NCBI RefSeq assembly: GCF_034087045.1
Contig: NZ_CP139247.1
Coordinates: forward strand, 2,320,001 to 2,384,000
Direction: 5' to 3'
DNA length: 64,000 bases
Source: Chitinophaga sancti
GTDB lineage: Bacteria; Bacteroidota; Bacteroidia; Chitinophagales; Chitinophagaceae
Shown here: positions 9,255 to 18,565 of the stretch, piece by piece
Numbering within the stretch: the first letter of the stretch is position 1
How the letters are laid out: the number at the start of each line of letters is the position of its first letter
Notes under the pieces: generated by a model
The model's input: only the letters and a program-made list of their open reading frames with translations
Databases searched by the model: none
What the model was told of the DNA's origin: nothing
Position numbers and translations under genes: made by a program

Positions 9255-10733
9255 ATGAAAAAATATATTCTGATAGTCGCCCTGTTGCTCACCTCATCCT
9301 GCGGTAAATGGCTGGATGTAAAACCACAGGACGGCATCATCCGCGACAACTACTGGCAAAATAAGGAGCAGCTAAAAGCCGCTGTCATAGGTTGTTATTC
9401 CTCTTTGCTCAACAATGGACTGGTGTCAGAACTCTTTGTATGGGGAGAACTACGTGCCGATATGGTCAGCAGTACACTCAATACTGCTGTAGATGAAATA
9501 AATATTATGCAGGCTAATATCCTGGCTACAAACAGCTACACCAGCTGGGCATATGTATACAGCACTATCAATTACTGCAATACCGTGATCGACTATGCAG
9601 CCAAAGTAATGGAGACAGACAAGACACTCACACAGGAAGCGCTGGATGGTTATCTTGCCGAAGCACATGGTTTGCGGGCTCTCATGTACTTCTACCTCCT
9701 GCGCACCTTTGGCGAGGTCCCTTTACAACTCAAAGCTACCGATAGTGACAATAGCCTGGATCAATTGGAAAAAAGCACACAGGACAAGGTGTATGCACAG
9801 ATCGTTGCAGACCTCACCTTTGCAGAAACCCACGCACTGGAAACCTACGGCAGTACCGCACAGGATAAAGGCCGTCTTACAAAATATGGTATCTACGCAC
9901 TGGAAGCCGATGTATACCTGTGGAATGAAAAGTACGATGACTGTATTGCTGCCTGTGACAAAGTGATCAACTCCGGCCGCTATGGATTGATGGATGGCAG
10001 TGTACAATCTCAATGGTTCAACAATGTATTTTATATAGGTAACTCTGCCGAGAGCATTTTTGAATTCCAGTTTGACCAGCAGCAGCTGAATCCTTTCTAT
10101 TCCATGTTTATAGTGGCTACCAATCGTTTCGTCGGCTCCGCAAGAGTAATGGATGAAGTCTATGGCGTAGACCTTACCGATGCGACTAAAAAAGACATTC
10201 GGGGAGATGGTGGTAGCATCCGGGCAACTGACCAGATGATCTGGAAGTTTGCCGGCGCCACAGGTGGTACGACTTCAGTTGCCAGAACCGCTGCAGACTC
10301 CTGGGCACACTGGTTTGTATACCGCTATTCCGACATCCTGCTGCTCAAAGCAGAAGCACTGGCTTGGATAGAAAGAGGGCAGGAGGCACTGGACCTGGTG
10401 ACCACCATCCGTACCCGGGCAGGTGCTATAGATGGTACCTCAGAATCACCTGATCCCGGTTCTGCAATAGACGTATCCAATTATATACTGAATGAAAGAG
10501 CCCGTGAGTTTGCCTTCGAAGGCAAGCGCTGGTATGACATACTGCGCCATGCAAAGCGCAATAACTACGCGCATCTGGAAATCATGCTCGATATGGTTGC
10601 CATGACGGCTCCAGGCAGTATGCAACAGTCCATTATCAATAAATACAAAGATGTACGAAGCCACTATTTACCCATCAACCAGTATGAGTTACAAGCTGAC
10701 AAAAAACTGGTACAAAACCCGTACTATCAATGA
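9255..10733 (+). CDS. SusD/RagB-type glycan-binding lipoprotein (first of two)
   Basis: Cell-surface lid of the adjacent SusC channel. I place the start at 9255, not the earlier in-frame ATG at 9231. The later ATG opens directly into a lipoprotein signal (MKKYILIV...TSSC, Cys16) and avoids overlap with susC. The protein is then 492 residues. It shows SusD hallmarks: KWLDVKPQDGI at the N-terminus, the TPR-like helical scaffold (AEAHGLRALMYFYLLRTFG) and the C-terminal NERAREFAFEGKRWYD motif. Its stop overlaps the next start as ATGA (10730-10733), so translation is probably coupled to the following FAS1 gene. Confidence 0.95.
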   Translation: MKKYILIVALLLTSSCGKWLDVKPQDGIIRDNYWQNKEQLKAAVIGCYSSLLNNGLVSELFVWGELRADMVSSTLNTAVDEINIMQANILATNSYTSWAYVYSTINYCNTVIDYAAKVMETDKTLTQEALDGYLAEAHGLRALMYFYLLRTFGEVPLQLKATDSDNSLDQLEKSTQDKVYAQIVADLTFAETHALETYGSTAQDKGRLTKYGIYALEADVYLWNEKYDDCIAACDKVINSGRYGLMDGSVQSQWFNNVFYIGNSAESIFEFQFDQQQLNPFYSMFIVATNRFVGSARVMDEVYGVDLTDATKKDIRGDGGSIRATDQMIWKFAGATGGTTSVARTAADSWAHWFVYRYSDILLLKAEALAWIERGQEALDLVTTIRTRAGAIDGTSESPDPGSAIDVSNYILNERAREFAFEGKRWYDILRHAKRNNYAHLEIMLDMVAMTAPGSMQQSIINKYKDVRSHYLPINQYELQADKKLVQNPYYQ

Positions 10734-12361
10734 AAGCGTTCTATATTATCTTAATTCTTGTTATTGCTGGTTGTAAAAAGGCGCCCATCATTTCGCAAAC
10801 CTCAGATGAAGTGACCATCATCGGTTACCTGGAAAACTATCCTGACCAGTTCTCCGAATTTCAGAAGATCCTCAACATCACCGGCAATGAAGGATTTCTG
10901 GGGGTATACGGTACGTACACGGTCTTTGTTCCTAACAACGATGCGGTGGCATCGTTCCTGAAAAGTACAGGACATTCCACCCTGGAATCAATGGATGTGC
11001 AAAAGCTAAAGGACATTGTGAAGTTTTGTATCATACAGGATACCATCAATACCACTTCTTTCTCTGATGGTAAGTTGTCAAAGCTCACCATGTTTGGACA
11101 ATACCTCATCACAGGTGCGGCAAATGTGAGTGGTGAAACCAGGATCACGGTGAACAGACAGGCGAATATTTTAAAAGCAAATATCCGTGTAAGCAATGGC
11201 ATCATTCACGTAGTAGATAATGTATTAACTCCTGCCACAGAAACATTGGCAGGCATGCTGGCCAATAATCCAAAGTATAGCATATTCACACAGGCACTTC
11301 GGGAAACGGGTTTGTATGATACCCTGAATGTACCCGCCGGCAGTAATACAGATAGCAGTCGACGATGGTTGACGGTGTTGGCAGAATCCGACTCTGCCAT
11401 CAATGCTGCGGGCTTTAGTACTTATGCAGCGCTCAAAGCACGTTATTCACATACCGGTGATCCAACCCAATTGGAAGACAGTTTGCATTTATATGTAGAC
11501 TATCACATTCTATATGGCGTAAAATACCTCGCTGACATTGTCACTTCCTCTTCGCATACTACCCTGGCGCCCCTGGAAGTAGTCACCGCTAAGCTCTCCG
11601 GACAGCAGGTACTGATCAATGATGATGACTTCAATGGTGTGCATGAAACAGGGGTAGAGCTTGAAAGAAGTACTTCTGATAACTCTGCTACCAATGGTGT
11701 ATTGCACAATTCCCTTGGCCATTTCGCTGTCAAGATCAGGAACCCGGTACCAGTCTACTGGGATGTAGCCGACTTCCCTGAGATCCGCAACCTGCCAGCT
11801 TATTTCCGTAAACAGGCCTATGCGTATTCTCTCACGAATATGCCGGCGGACTTCGTTGTGCCCGGACCTTCTTCAATGACTTATTCAGTAGGCAGCACGT
11901 ATGTAAACGGCGATTTTCTGATGATACCCTTAGGTGGTCCTGGTCGCAGTACTTACATCGATATGAAGACACCGCTGCTGGTAAAAGGAAAATATAAAGT
12001 ATGGATCTGCTATCGGGTACAGAAACAGTCCAATAGTTCCAACAACCTGAACCAGATCTCTATAGATGGCGAAGTGATGCAGCGTACCATGAACTTCACT
12101 ACTGCCATGCCGGCCAGTACCGAAGGTGAAATGGAAGCACAGGGCTGGAAATGGTATACTGATCCTACCTCCAACAACTGGGGTGCACGACTGGTGGGTA
12201 CCATTGAAATCAAAACTACTGAACGCCATACCCTCCGGTTTACAACGCTACAGGGAACACAGAACAATAACAATCTGGACATGATCCACTTTATCCCACA
12301 GGATATGGATCAGCTCTATCCACGTTTCAAAGCTGATGGTACACAGGTACCAAGGCCATGA
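10730..12361 (+). CDS. FAS1 lipoprotein with C-terminal beta-rich domain
   Basis: A 543-residue predicted surface lipoprotein (signal ends LVIAGC, Cys15). Two fasciclin-like units follow at about residues 28-165 and 170-340, with GTYTVFVPNNDAV and NGIIHVVDNVLTP as typical FAS1 segments. Residues ~365-543 form a separate beta-rich region (GKYKVWICYRVQ, HTLRFTTLQGTQ) that reads like a carbohydrate-binding or jelly-roll module; I do not recognise the family with certainty. The start overlaps the susD stop by 4 bp. Function is inferred as accessory glycan capture at the SusCD complex. Confidence 0.82.
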   Translation: MKAFYIILILVIAGCKKAPIISQTSDEVTIIGYLENYPDQFSEFQKILNITGNEGFLGVYGTYTVFVPNNDAVASFLKSTGHSTLESMDVQKLKDIVKFCIIQDTINTTSFSDGKLSKLTMFGQYLITGAANVSGETRITVNRQANILKANIRVSNGIIHVVDNVLTPATETLAGMLANNPKYSIFTQALRETGLYDTLNVPAGSNTDSSRRWLTVLAESDSAINAAGFSTYAALKARYSHTGDPTQLEDSLHLYVDYHILYGVKYLADIVTSSSHTTLAPLEVVTAKLSGQQVLINDDDFNGVHETGVELERSTSDNSATNGVLHNSLGHFAVKIRNPVPVYWDVADFPEIRNLPAYFRKQAYAYSLTNMPADFVVPGPSSMTYSVGSTYVNGDFLMIPLGGPGRSTYIDMKTPLLVKGKYKVWICYRVQKQSNSSNNLNQISIDGEVMQRTMNFTTAMPASTEGEMEAQGWKWYTDPTSNNWGARLVGTIEIKTTERHTLRFTTLQGTQNNNNLDMIHFIPQDMDQLYPRFKADGTQVPRP

Positions 12362-12375
12362 CTTTCAAATTTTGA

Positions 12376-13773
12376 ATGATGATACGATACCTGATCATAA
12401 TAGGTTTATTGCTGGGCATATCCTGCCGGAAGGAGAAATGGAATGACCGGAACAAGCCTGCTACCACCCAAAACCTGTTGCAAACCATACAGGCCAATAC
12501 GAACCTGAGTCAATTCTATACCTACCTTGTCAACACGGGCTATGATCAGGTACTGGCTTCTTCCAAAACCTTCACGGTGTGGGCCCCGGTCAATAGTGCA
12601 TGGACAGCAGTAGATGCTGCCCTGTTGAATGATACGGCGCGCCTACGTTTACTCATCGCTAATCATATCAGCACACTATCCTATACCGGTAGCGCCGATG
12701 AACAAAGGATCGCTACCCTGAATGGTAAGAAGATCGCATTTACAGCCGGTAGTGTAGAAGGTATTAAAGTGAGCGAAGCCGATCAATATACAGCCAATGG
12801 TGTATTGCAGGTAATTGATGCCGTTATCATCCCAAAGCAGAATGCCTGGGAATACCTGAATAGCACCAGCTATCAGCAAAAGACATTCTTGCAGTCACTG
12901 GCATACATTGGTATAGACACAGCGACTGCCGAACAGATCGGTGTAAATCCTTCTACCGGGGCACCTATCTATAAGCCCGGCACCGGCGAAGTAGCGCTAA
13001 ATCATTTCCTTGAAAGAGTAAATATCAATAGTGAAGATTCTCTGCTCACTTATGTCATCTTAGCAGATGATGTTTATAAACACGAGCAGCAAAGATTAAC
13101 CAAATACTTTACAGACAGTACAGAAGCAGTTACGGATACTACAACCCAGTGGAATGTGATCAAAGATCTTGTATTCAATGGTGTGTACGATAAAGATCAT
13201 TTACCTGCAACCCTCTATAGTATTCGCGATAGTGTACAGTTTCACATCAATGCCAGTGACATCATCAGCTCGCAAAAGGTAAGCAATGGCATCGTGTATA
13301 TAGTTAATCATATCGACTATGAGCTGTCTACTAAGATCAAACCTGTCATCATTGAAGGAGAATACTACAGTGGGGTAAAAGATGCAACAAAGACCATCGC
13401 TATTCGTACACGTGTCAATCCTAACACCGGCAATACATTCAGGGATGTGTACATGTACAATTATGGTGTGGCTTCCTACTGGCTGAATTACAAAGCACGA
13501 TTAAATTCAGTGGCATATCAGGTGTATTGGATATCTGTCAATGATGTACAGACCGGCACGTATCCTATGCGGGTGGCTTTCGACGATCCGGGTGTTACTA
13601 CTATACCATATACCATGGTTCCGGTTCTTAATTACAATGAACAATACGTAGGGGATTATACCAATGTCCGATATGGTCTGCACAATGTATATCTCGTGGG
13701 CAATTCGGTCACGACCAATGGTAGCAACACGATCCTGCTGGATTATATCAAACTGGTACCTATTCTGAACTGA
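12376..13773 (+). CDS. FAS1 lipoprotein with C-terminal beta-rich domain, second in tandem
   Basis: A 465-residue lipoprotein candidate (LLLGISC, Cys17). ATG 12376 and ATG 12379 are adjacent, and either could be the start. It has two fasciclin-like units, about residues 33-155 (KTFTVWAPVNSAW, NGVLQVIDAVI) and 155-320 (NGIVYIVNHIDYE), then a beta-rich C-terminal domain of ~140 residues (GVASYWLNYKAR, TILLDYIKLVP). The layout matches the preceding gene, so the two may be ancient duplicates, now strongly diverged. It lies 14 bp after its neighbour and 15 bp before the second susC. Confidence 0.82.
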   Translation: MMIRYLIIIGLLLGISCRKEKWNDRNKPATTQNLLQTIQANTNLSQFYTYLVNTGYDQVLASSKTFTVWAPVNSAWTAVDAALLNDTARLRLLIANHISTLSYTGSADEQRIATLNGKKIAFTAGSVEGIKVSEADQYTANGVLQVIDAVIIPKQNAWEYLNSTSYQQKTFLQSLAYIGIDTATAEQIGVNPSTGAPIYKPGTGEVALNHFLERVNINSEDSLLTYVILADDVYKHEQQRLTKYFTDSTEAVTDTTTQWNVIKDLVFNGVYDKDHLPATLYSIRDSVQFHINASDIISSQKVSNGIVYIVNHIDYELSTKIKPVIIEGEYYSGVKDATKTIAIRTRVNPNTGNTFRDVYMYNYGVASYWLNYKARLNSVAYQVYWISVNDVQTGTYPMRVAFDDPGVTTIPYTMVPVLNYNEQYVGDYTNVRYGLHNVYLVGNSVTTNGSNTILLDYIKLVPILN

Positions 13774-13788
13774 TTATCTCAATCTTTT

Positions 13789-16700
13789 ATGAAGGCATTT
13801 ATTTACATAACGCTGGCTGTTTTATTGGGGTTTCATGCTAAGGCGCAGGATACAGTAGTGGTAACAGGACTGATCAAAGAAGCAGCTACTGGTACGACAA
13901 TACCCGGCATCAATATTAGTATACCCGGATTCTCTGCTGCCATCACTAATGAAAAAGGCGAATTCCGCATCAAAGCACCTGATTACCGCACCGCCCTTAC
14001 TGTATCCGGCCCCGGTTATCAAACGAAGATCATCACCCTGAATGGGAGACATGCCGTCACCGCAAGCCTGCATGAAGAAACATTCAATTCCATCTACGAC
14101 CGTAAACAGACCACAGATCCTACTACCACCCTCAATACAACGGACAACTGGCAGCAGATCACCACCTCCCCTGAAAACTATTTACAGGGCAAGGTGCCAG
14201 GGTTACAGGTCATCAGGCGTAGCGGTACACCGGGTATGGGCGCTGATTTATTTATGAGAGGATATACCTCAATCTATGCGACTAACAGACCACTGGTTGT
14301 CGTGGATGGCATGATCTACGATACCAATGAATACGGAGGCTCCTTAATAAACGGCTATGTGAATAACCCACTGGCAGATATCGATATCAAGGATATAGAC
14401 AACATCACCGTCATGAGAGACGGTACCTGTACATATGGTACCAAAGGCGCTAACGGTGTGATCCTCATCACTACCTCACATGCAAAGGAACTGGCTACCC
14501 GCATCGATTTCGGTGTGATGGGCGGATTTAATACACCACCGGCGCAGCTGCCTGTAATGGAATCCGGTGATTACCGTTTATATCTCTCAGACCTGTTACA
14601 AAGCAGTGGAAAGACCCCTGCGGAAATAGCTGCATTACCTTACATGAATGACAATCCTAATCCGGACTATTATCGCTATCACAATAATACAAACTGGCAG
14701 AAAGAAGTCACGAATCAAAGTTTCAATCAACAGTATTTTCTGAAGGTAGCCGGTGGCGATGATATTGCCACTTATGGTTTATCACTGGGATACCTCAAAC
14801 AAAGCGGTACCATCCGTCGTACAGATCTGGGCCGCTACCAAACCCGTTTTAATGCGGACCTGAACCTGTCTGCAAAACTCAAGGCGGCTATCAACCTGGC
14901 ATTTACCAGCAATACGCAGAAAGACAAAGATCAGGGTATTTCGCCTAAGACGAACCCATTATACCTCGCGCTCATCAAAGCGCCTTTCCTCCACCGTCAG
15001 GCCATCAGTGATGAAGGGATTGCTTCGCCCAGTCTCGCTGATTATGACATCTTTGGCGTTTCCAATCCTGCTTCCATCATCGACAAGATGCAGGATATTA
15101 ACAAAAACTACCGCTTTTTTGGTAGCATCCGGTTCAACTATCTTGTTACAAAAAGTATCAGCATCAATACCATCACAGGTGTCACTTTTGATAAAGTAAG
15201 AGAGACCTTCTTTATTCCTGAAGCTGGTGTTAAACCTGATACACTGTCAAACGCTGTTGCATACAATCGCTCAGGTAGCAATGTAGAAAGGTATTACAGC
15301 CTGTACAACGATACCCGTATTACCTACGATAAGCAATTTGCCAGAGACCATCATCTCAATACAGGTTTGGGCGTACGCTATAGCAATAATAACAGTGAAT
15401 CAGATTATGGTTTAGGTTACAACTCTGCCACAGATGAATTTGTCAGCGTAGGTATGGGACAAAACCAACTGAGAAAAGTAAGTGGTACAATTGGCAAATG
15501 GAACTGGCTGAACACTTACTTCAATGCTGATTACTCCTTTAGAGATAAATACTTTCTGCGCTTCAACCTGGCCGTAGATGGTTCTTCAAGATATACCTAT
15601 ACCCGTAATCAATACGCCGTGATGCCCGGTTTATCCGCGGCCTGGCTCATTGTTTCAGATCAGCATAGTATCGATGCGCTCAAACTCAGAGCCGGTATCA
15701 GCAGGACGGGCAATGATGATATCGGTAATTATACCTCCCGGCAATATTACATTTCTCAAAACCTCTTAGGCTTACTGGGATTAGTACGTGCTAATATCGC
15801 TAACCCTTACCTGAAATGGGAAACGGTTACAAAATACAATGCCGCACTGGATGGTGCCTTCTATAACGAAAGACTAAGTTTCAGCCTTGATATCTTTCAG
15901 CATCGTACTACAGATATGCTGACCATAGAACCTGTAGCTGCTGCCACCGGATTCGATCATGTGATCACCAACAACAGCACGATGGAAACACATGGTGTAG
16001 AATTATCACTATTTGGTCGTGTAGTAGATCGTATCCTGAAGTGGGATGTAGGCCTCACACTATCTACTTATAAGAATAAAATTACCAGCATACCCGGCAA
16101 CCAATTGCTCACAACCTATGGAGATGCCACCATCCTCACAGCTGTAGGCCATGCCGCCAATCTGTTTTACGGCTATAAAACCAACGGCATCTACAAAACT
16201 AATGAAGAAGCCAATAAAGCAGGTATGGGTGCTCAGGGAGGAGATATTCGCTTTGTAGATACGAATGGCGATCACAAGATCGATGAGAATGACAGAGAGA
16301 TTATTGGGGATTCCAATCCCGATTTTACCGGTGCTGTCACGAACCATGTAAGCTGGCGGCGCTGGACGCTGGATGCCATCTTCACCTTCAGTCATGGGAA
16401 TGATATCTACAACCACACCCGTGCAAACCTGGAATCTATGAGCAATTACAACAACCAAACCTTAGCAGTACGCAACCGCTGGAAACAAGATGGCCAGGAG
16501 ACTGATATCCCCCGTGCTGCATGGGGTGATCCTAATGGGAACGCACGTTTCTCCGATCGCTGGATAGAAAAAGGTGATTACATCCGCCTGCAACAACTGA
16601 GCCTCTGTTATGAACTGACACTGAAGCATGGCGCCATGAAATATGTACGCATCTCTGCCACCGCCAATAACTTATTTACCCTGACTAATTACCTGGGCTT

Positions 16701-16806
16701 TGATCCTGAATTCAGCAACGGCAACAGTGTGTTCACACGTGGCATCGACGACGGCTTATTTCCTCAATACAGAACGGTACAACTAGGTATCAGAATGGGC
16801 TTATAA
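13789..16806 (+). CDS. SusC/RagA-type TonB-dependent transporter (second)
   Basis: A 1005-residue outer-membrane importer. Signal peptide 1-19 (LGFHAKAQ), a carboxypeptidase-regulatory-like domain (~24-95), then the plug with LQGKVPGLQVIRRSGTPG and RPLVVVDGMIYD. The SusC signature is a variant, VMRDGTCTYGTKGANGVI, where the usual Ala-rich stretch is replaced by GTCTYG. The barrel follows. It is well diverged from the first SusC in this operon, so the two channels probably take different oligosaccharides or sizes. It sits 13 bp before its own susD partner. Confidence 0.95.
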   Translation: MKAFIYITLAVLLGFHAKAQDTVVVTGLIKEAATGTTIPGINISIPGFSAAITNEKGEFRIKAPDYRTALTVSGPGYQTKIITLNGRHAVTASLHEETFNSIYDRKQTTDPTTTLNTTDNWQQITTSPENYLQGKVPGLQVIRRSGTPGMGADLFMRGYTSIYATNRPLVVVDGMIYDTNEYGGSLINGYVNNPLADIDIKDIDNITVMRDGTCTYGTKGANGVILITTSHAKELATRIDFGVMGGFNTPPAQLPVMESGDYRLYLSDLLQSSGKTPAEIAALPYMNDNPNPDYYRYHNNTNWQKEVTNQSFNQQYFLKVAGGDDIATYGLSLGYLKQSGTIRRTDLGRYQTRFNADLNLSAKLKAAINLAFTSNTQKDKDQGISPKTNPLYLALIKAPFLHRQAISDEGIASPSLADYDIFGVSNPASIIDKMQDINKNYRFFGSIRFNYLVTKSISINTITGVTFDKVRETFFIPEAGVKPDTLSNAVAYNRSGSNVERYYSLYNDTRITYDKQFARDHHLNTGLGVRYSNNNSESDYGLGYNSATDEFVSVGMGQNQLRKVSGTIGKWNWLNTYFNADYSFRDKYFLRFNLAVDGSSRYTYTRNQYAVMPGLSAAWLIVSDQHSIDALKLRAGISRTGNDDIGNYTSRQYYISQNLLGLLGLVRANIANPYLKWETVTKYNAALDGAFYNERLSFSLDIFQHRTTDMLTIEPVAAATGFDHVITNNSTMETHGVELSLFGRVVDRILKWDVGLTLSTYKNKITSIPGNQLLTTYGDATILTAVGHAANLFYGYKTNGIYKTNEEANKAGMGAQGGDIRFVDTNGDHKIDENDREIIGDSNPDFTGAVTNHVSWRRWTLDAIFTFSHGNDIYNHTRANLESMSNYNNQTLAVRNRWKQDGQETDIPRAAWGDPNGNARFSDRWIEKGDYIRLQQLSLCYELTLKHGAMKYVRISATANNLFTLTNYLGFDPEFSNGNSVFTRGIDDGLFPQYRTVQLGIRMGL

Positions 16807-16819
16807 AACTAACAAGAAC

Positions 16820-18565
16820 ATGAAACGATTACTATATACTGGACTGCTTTGCTGTAGCATATTGTGCAGCTGCAAAAAACTATTCGACATCAAACCTGAA
16901 GAAGCATTGGACCATTCACAGGTCTACGAAAATGTGAATGATGCAGATGCCGCCGTGATCGGTATTTATGGAAAAGTCATGGGATTGGCAGATAGGTACA
17001 TGATCCTCAATGAACTGAGAGGCGACCTGGTAGGTGTCACTACATCCACAACAGATAAGTATCTGCAGGAACTCAATATCCACGAAGTCAGTGCAGATAA
17101 TACCTACGCTGATCCTCGCCCATTCTATGAAGTAATCATGAACTGCAACGATGCACTGAAGAACTTCGATGCCATGCTACAGGATAAGCGGATCAGTAAT
17201 GACGATTATATACTACGCTACTCGGCTGTAGGTGCGGTGCGTAGCTGGTTATATTTACAATTGGGTATTCACTATGGAGAAATACCTTACATCACCGATC
17301 CGTTAGAAACGATCGATGCCATTAAGGATGTATCCAAATTTCCCCGTATCACCTTCAATGAATTGCTGGGTAAACTCATCACCTTTACAGAAGGCTTACC
17401 TTACAAATATCCCTTTCCGGCAGGCACCTCATTGCTTATTACAACAGATGGTTATTCTACAGAAAAGTTCTTTATCAATATAAAATGCTTGCTGGGCGAG
17501 TTGTATCTCTGGAATGGCAATTATACACAGGCAGCAACTAACTACCGTGTCATGATGAACTATGCAGATGTGTTGTACCCTGCCATGAACAGTGAACAAT
17601 GGTACGAAGTATACAGAGTGGGCTATACTGCTAACTTATCCGGCGCCTTATGGAGCAACATTTTCAGCCAGCCATACGGGGAGCGTTATTCCAATTACGA
17701 AATCATCTGGAACCTGCCATTCGACAAGAACTTCACACCAACTAACCCTTTTATAGAACTCTGTGACAATGTCAGTGGTAGCTACCAGGTACGCCCTTCC
17801 GACCTGGCGATCGCTAACTGGAATAAGCAATTCAGAAGTGATAATACCCCTGTAGACCTGCGGGGCCCGAATGTCTCTTTCAAGTATTCAGGTACACAAC
17901 CGGTCATCAAAAAATACACGTACAACTATACTTCTTTACTACCTTTCGAAACCTCCGGCAAGTGGATACTGTTCCGTGCAGCCGCCCTGCACCTGCACTA
18001 TGCAGAAGCTGCCAACCGCGACAATCGGGATAAGATCGCTTATGCACTCCTGAATACCGGAATCAAAAATACTTACGACCCTGTGTATATGGCTACTGGT
18101 GTAACAGGAGGCGAGGGCCGCAATGTTACCGATATAGAGCAAACAAAGGATGTGCCTCCTTATGACTTTGATGCCCGCGATGGGAACTACCCACAGTTTC
18201 GCAATGTCTGGTACCGAAATATAGGCGTACGCGGTAGGGTAGGGCTAAAGTCAGTAAAAGTAGACTCCACCGGTGTATTTGACATGAGTGACCCATTGCT
18301 TACCGATAAACCTGTCATAGACAGACCAACACTCACAAACAGGATGGAAGACCTGTTAATAGATGAAGATGGATTGGAACTTGCCTTCGAAGGTTATCGC
18401 TGGCCGGACCTGTTGCGTGTTGCACTCCGCAGGCAAGCCACTGATCCTGCCTGGCTGGCTAATAAGATCGCAGCTAAATTTGTAGCTGCCAACGATAGCA
18501 GGGCCGAAGCTGTGAGATCAAGATTAATGAACAAAGCAAACTGGTACTTACCTTTTAAATGGTAG
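16820..18565 (+). CDS. SusD/RagB-type glycan-binding lipoprotein (second)
   Basis: A 581-residue surface lipoprotein; the signal ends in SILCSC (Cys18). SusD features are the N-terminal KLFDIKPEEAL, the helical core (SAVGAVRSWLYLQLGIHYGEIPY) and the C-terminal EDGLELAFEGYRWPDLLR motif. It is longer than the first SusD by about 90 residues, with inserts in the middle (the region around GVTGGEGRNVTDIEQ). Its stop TAG is followed immediately by the ATG of the PL11 gene, so the pair and the lyase are read as one message. Confidence 0.94.
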   Translation: MKRLLYTGLLCCSILCSCKKLFDIKPEEALDHSQVYENVNDADAAVIGIYGKVMGLADRYMILNELRGDLVGVTTSTTDKYLQELNIHEVSADNTYADPRPFYEVIMNCNDALKNFDAMLQDKRISNDDYILRYSAVGAVRSWLYLQLGIHYGEIPYITDPLETIDAIKDVSKFPRITFNELLGKLITFTEGLPYKYPFPAGTSLLITTDGYSTEKFFINIKCLLGELYLWNGNYTQAATNYRVMMNYADVLYPAMNSEQWYEVYRVGYTANLSGALWSNIFSQPYGERYSNYEIIWNLPFDKNFTPTNPFIELCDNVSGSYQVRPSDLAIANWNKQFRSDNTPVDLRGPNVSFKYSGTQPVIKKYTYNYTSLLPFETSGKWILFRAAALHLHYAEAANRDNRDKIAYALLNTGIKNTYDPVYMATGVTGGEGRNVTDIEQTKDVPPYDFDARDGNYPQFRNVWYRNIGVRGRVGLKSVKVDSTGVFDMSDPLLTDKPVIDRPTLTNRMEDLLIDEDGLELAFEGYRWPDLLRVALRRQATDPAWLANKIAAKFVAANDSRAEAVRSRLMNKANWYLPFKW

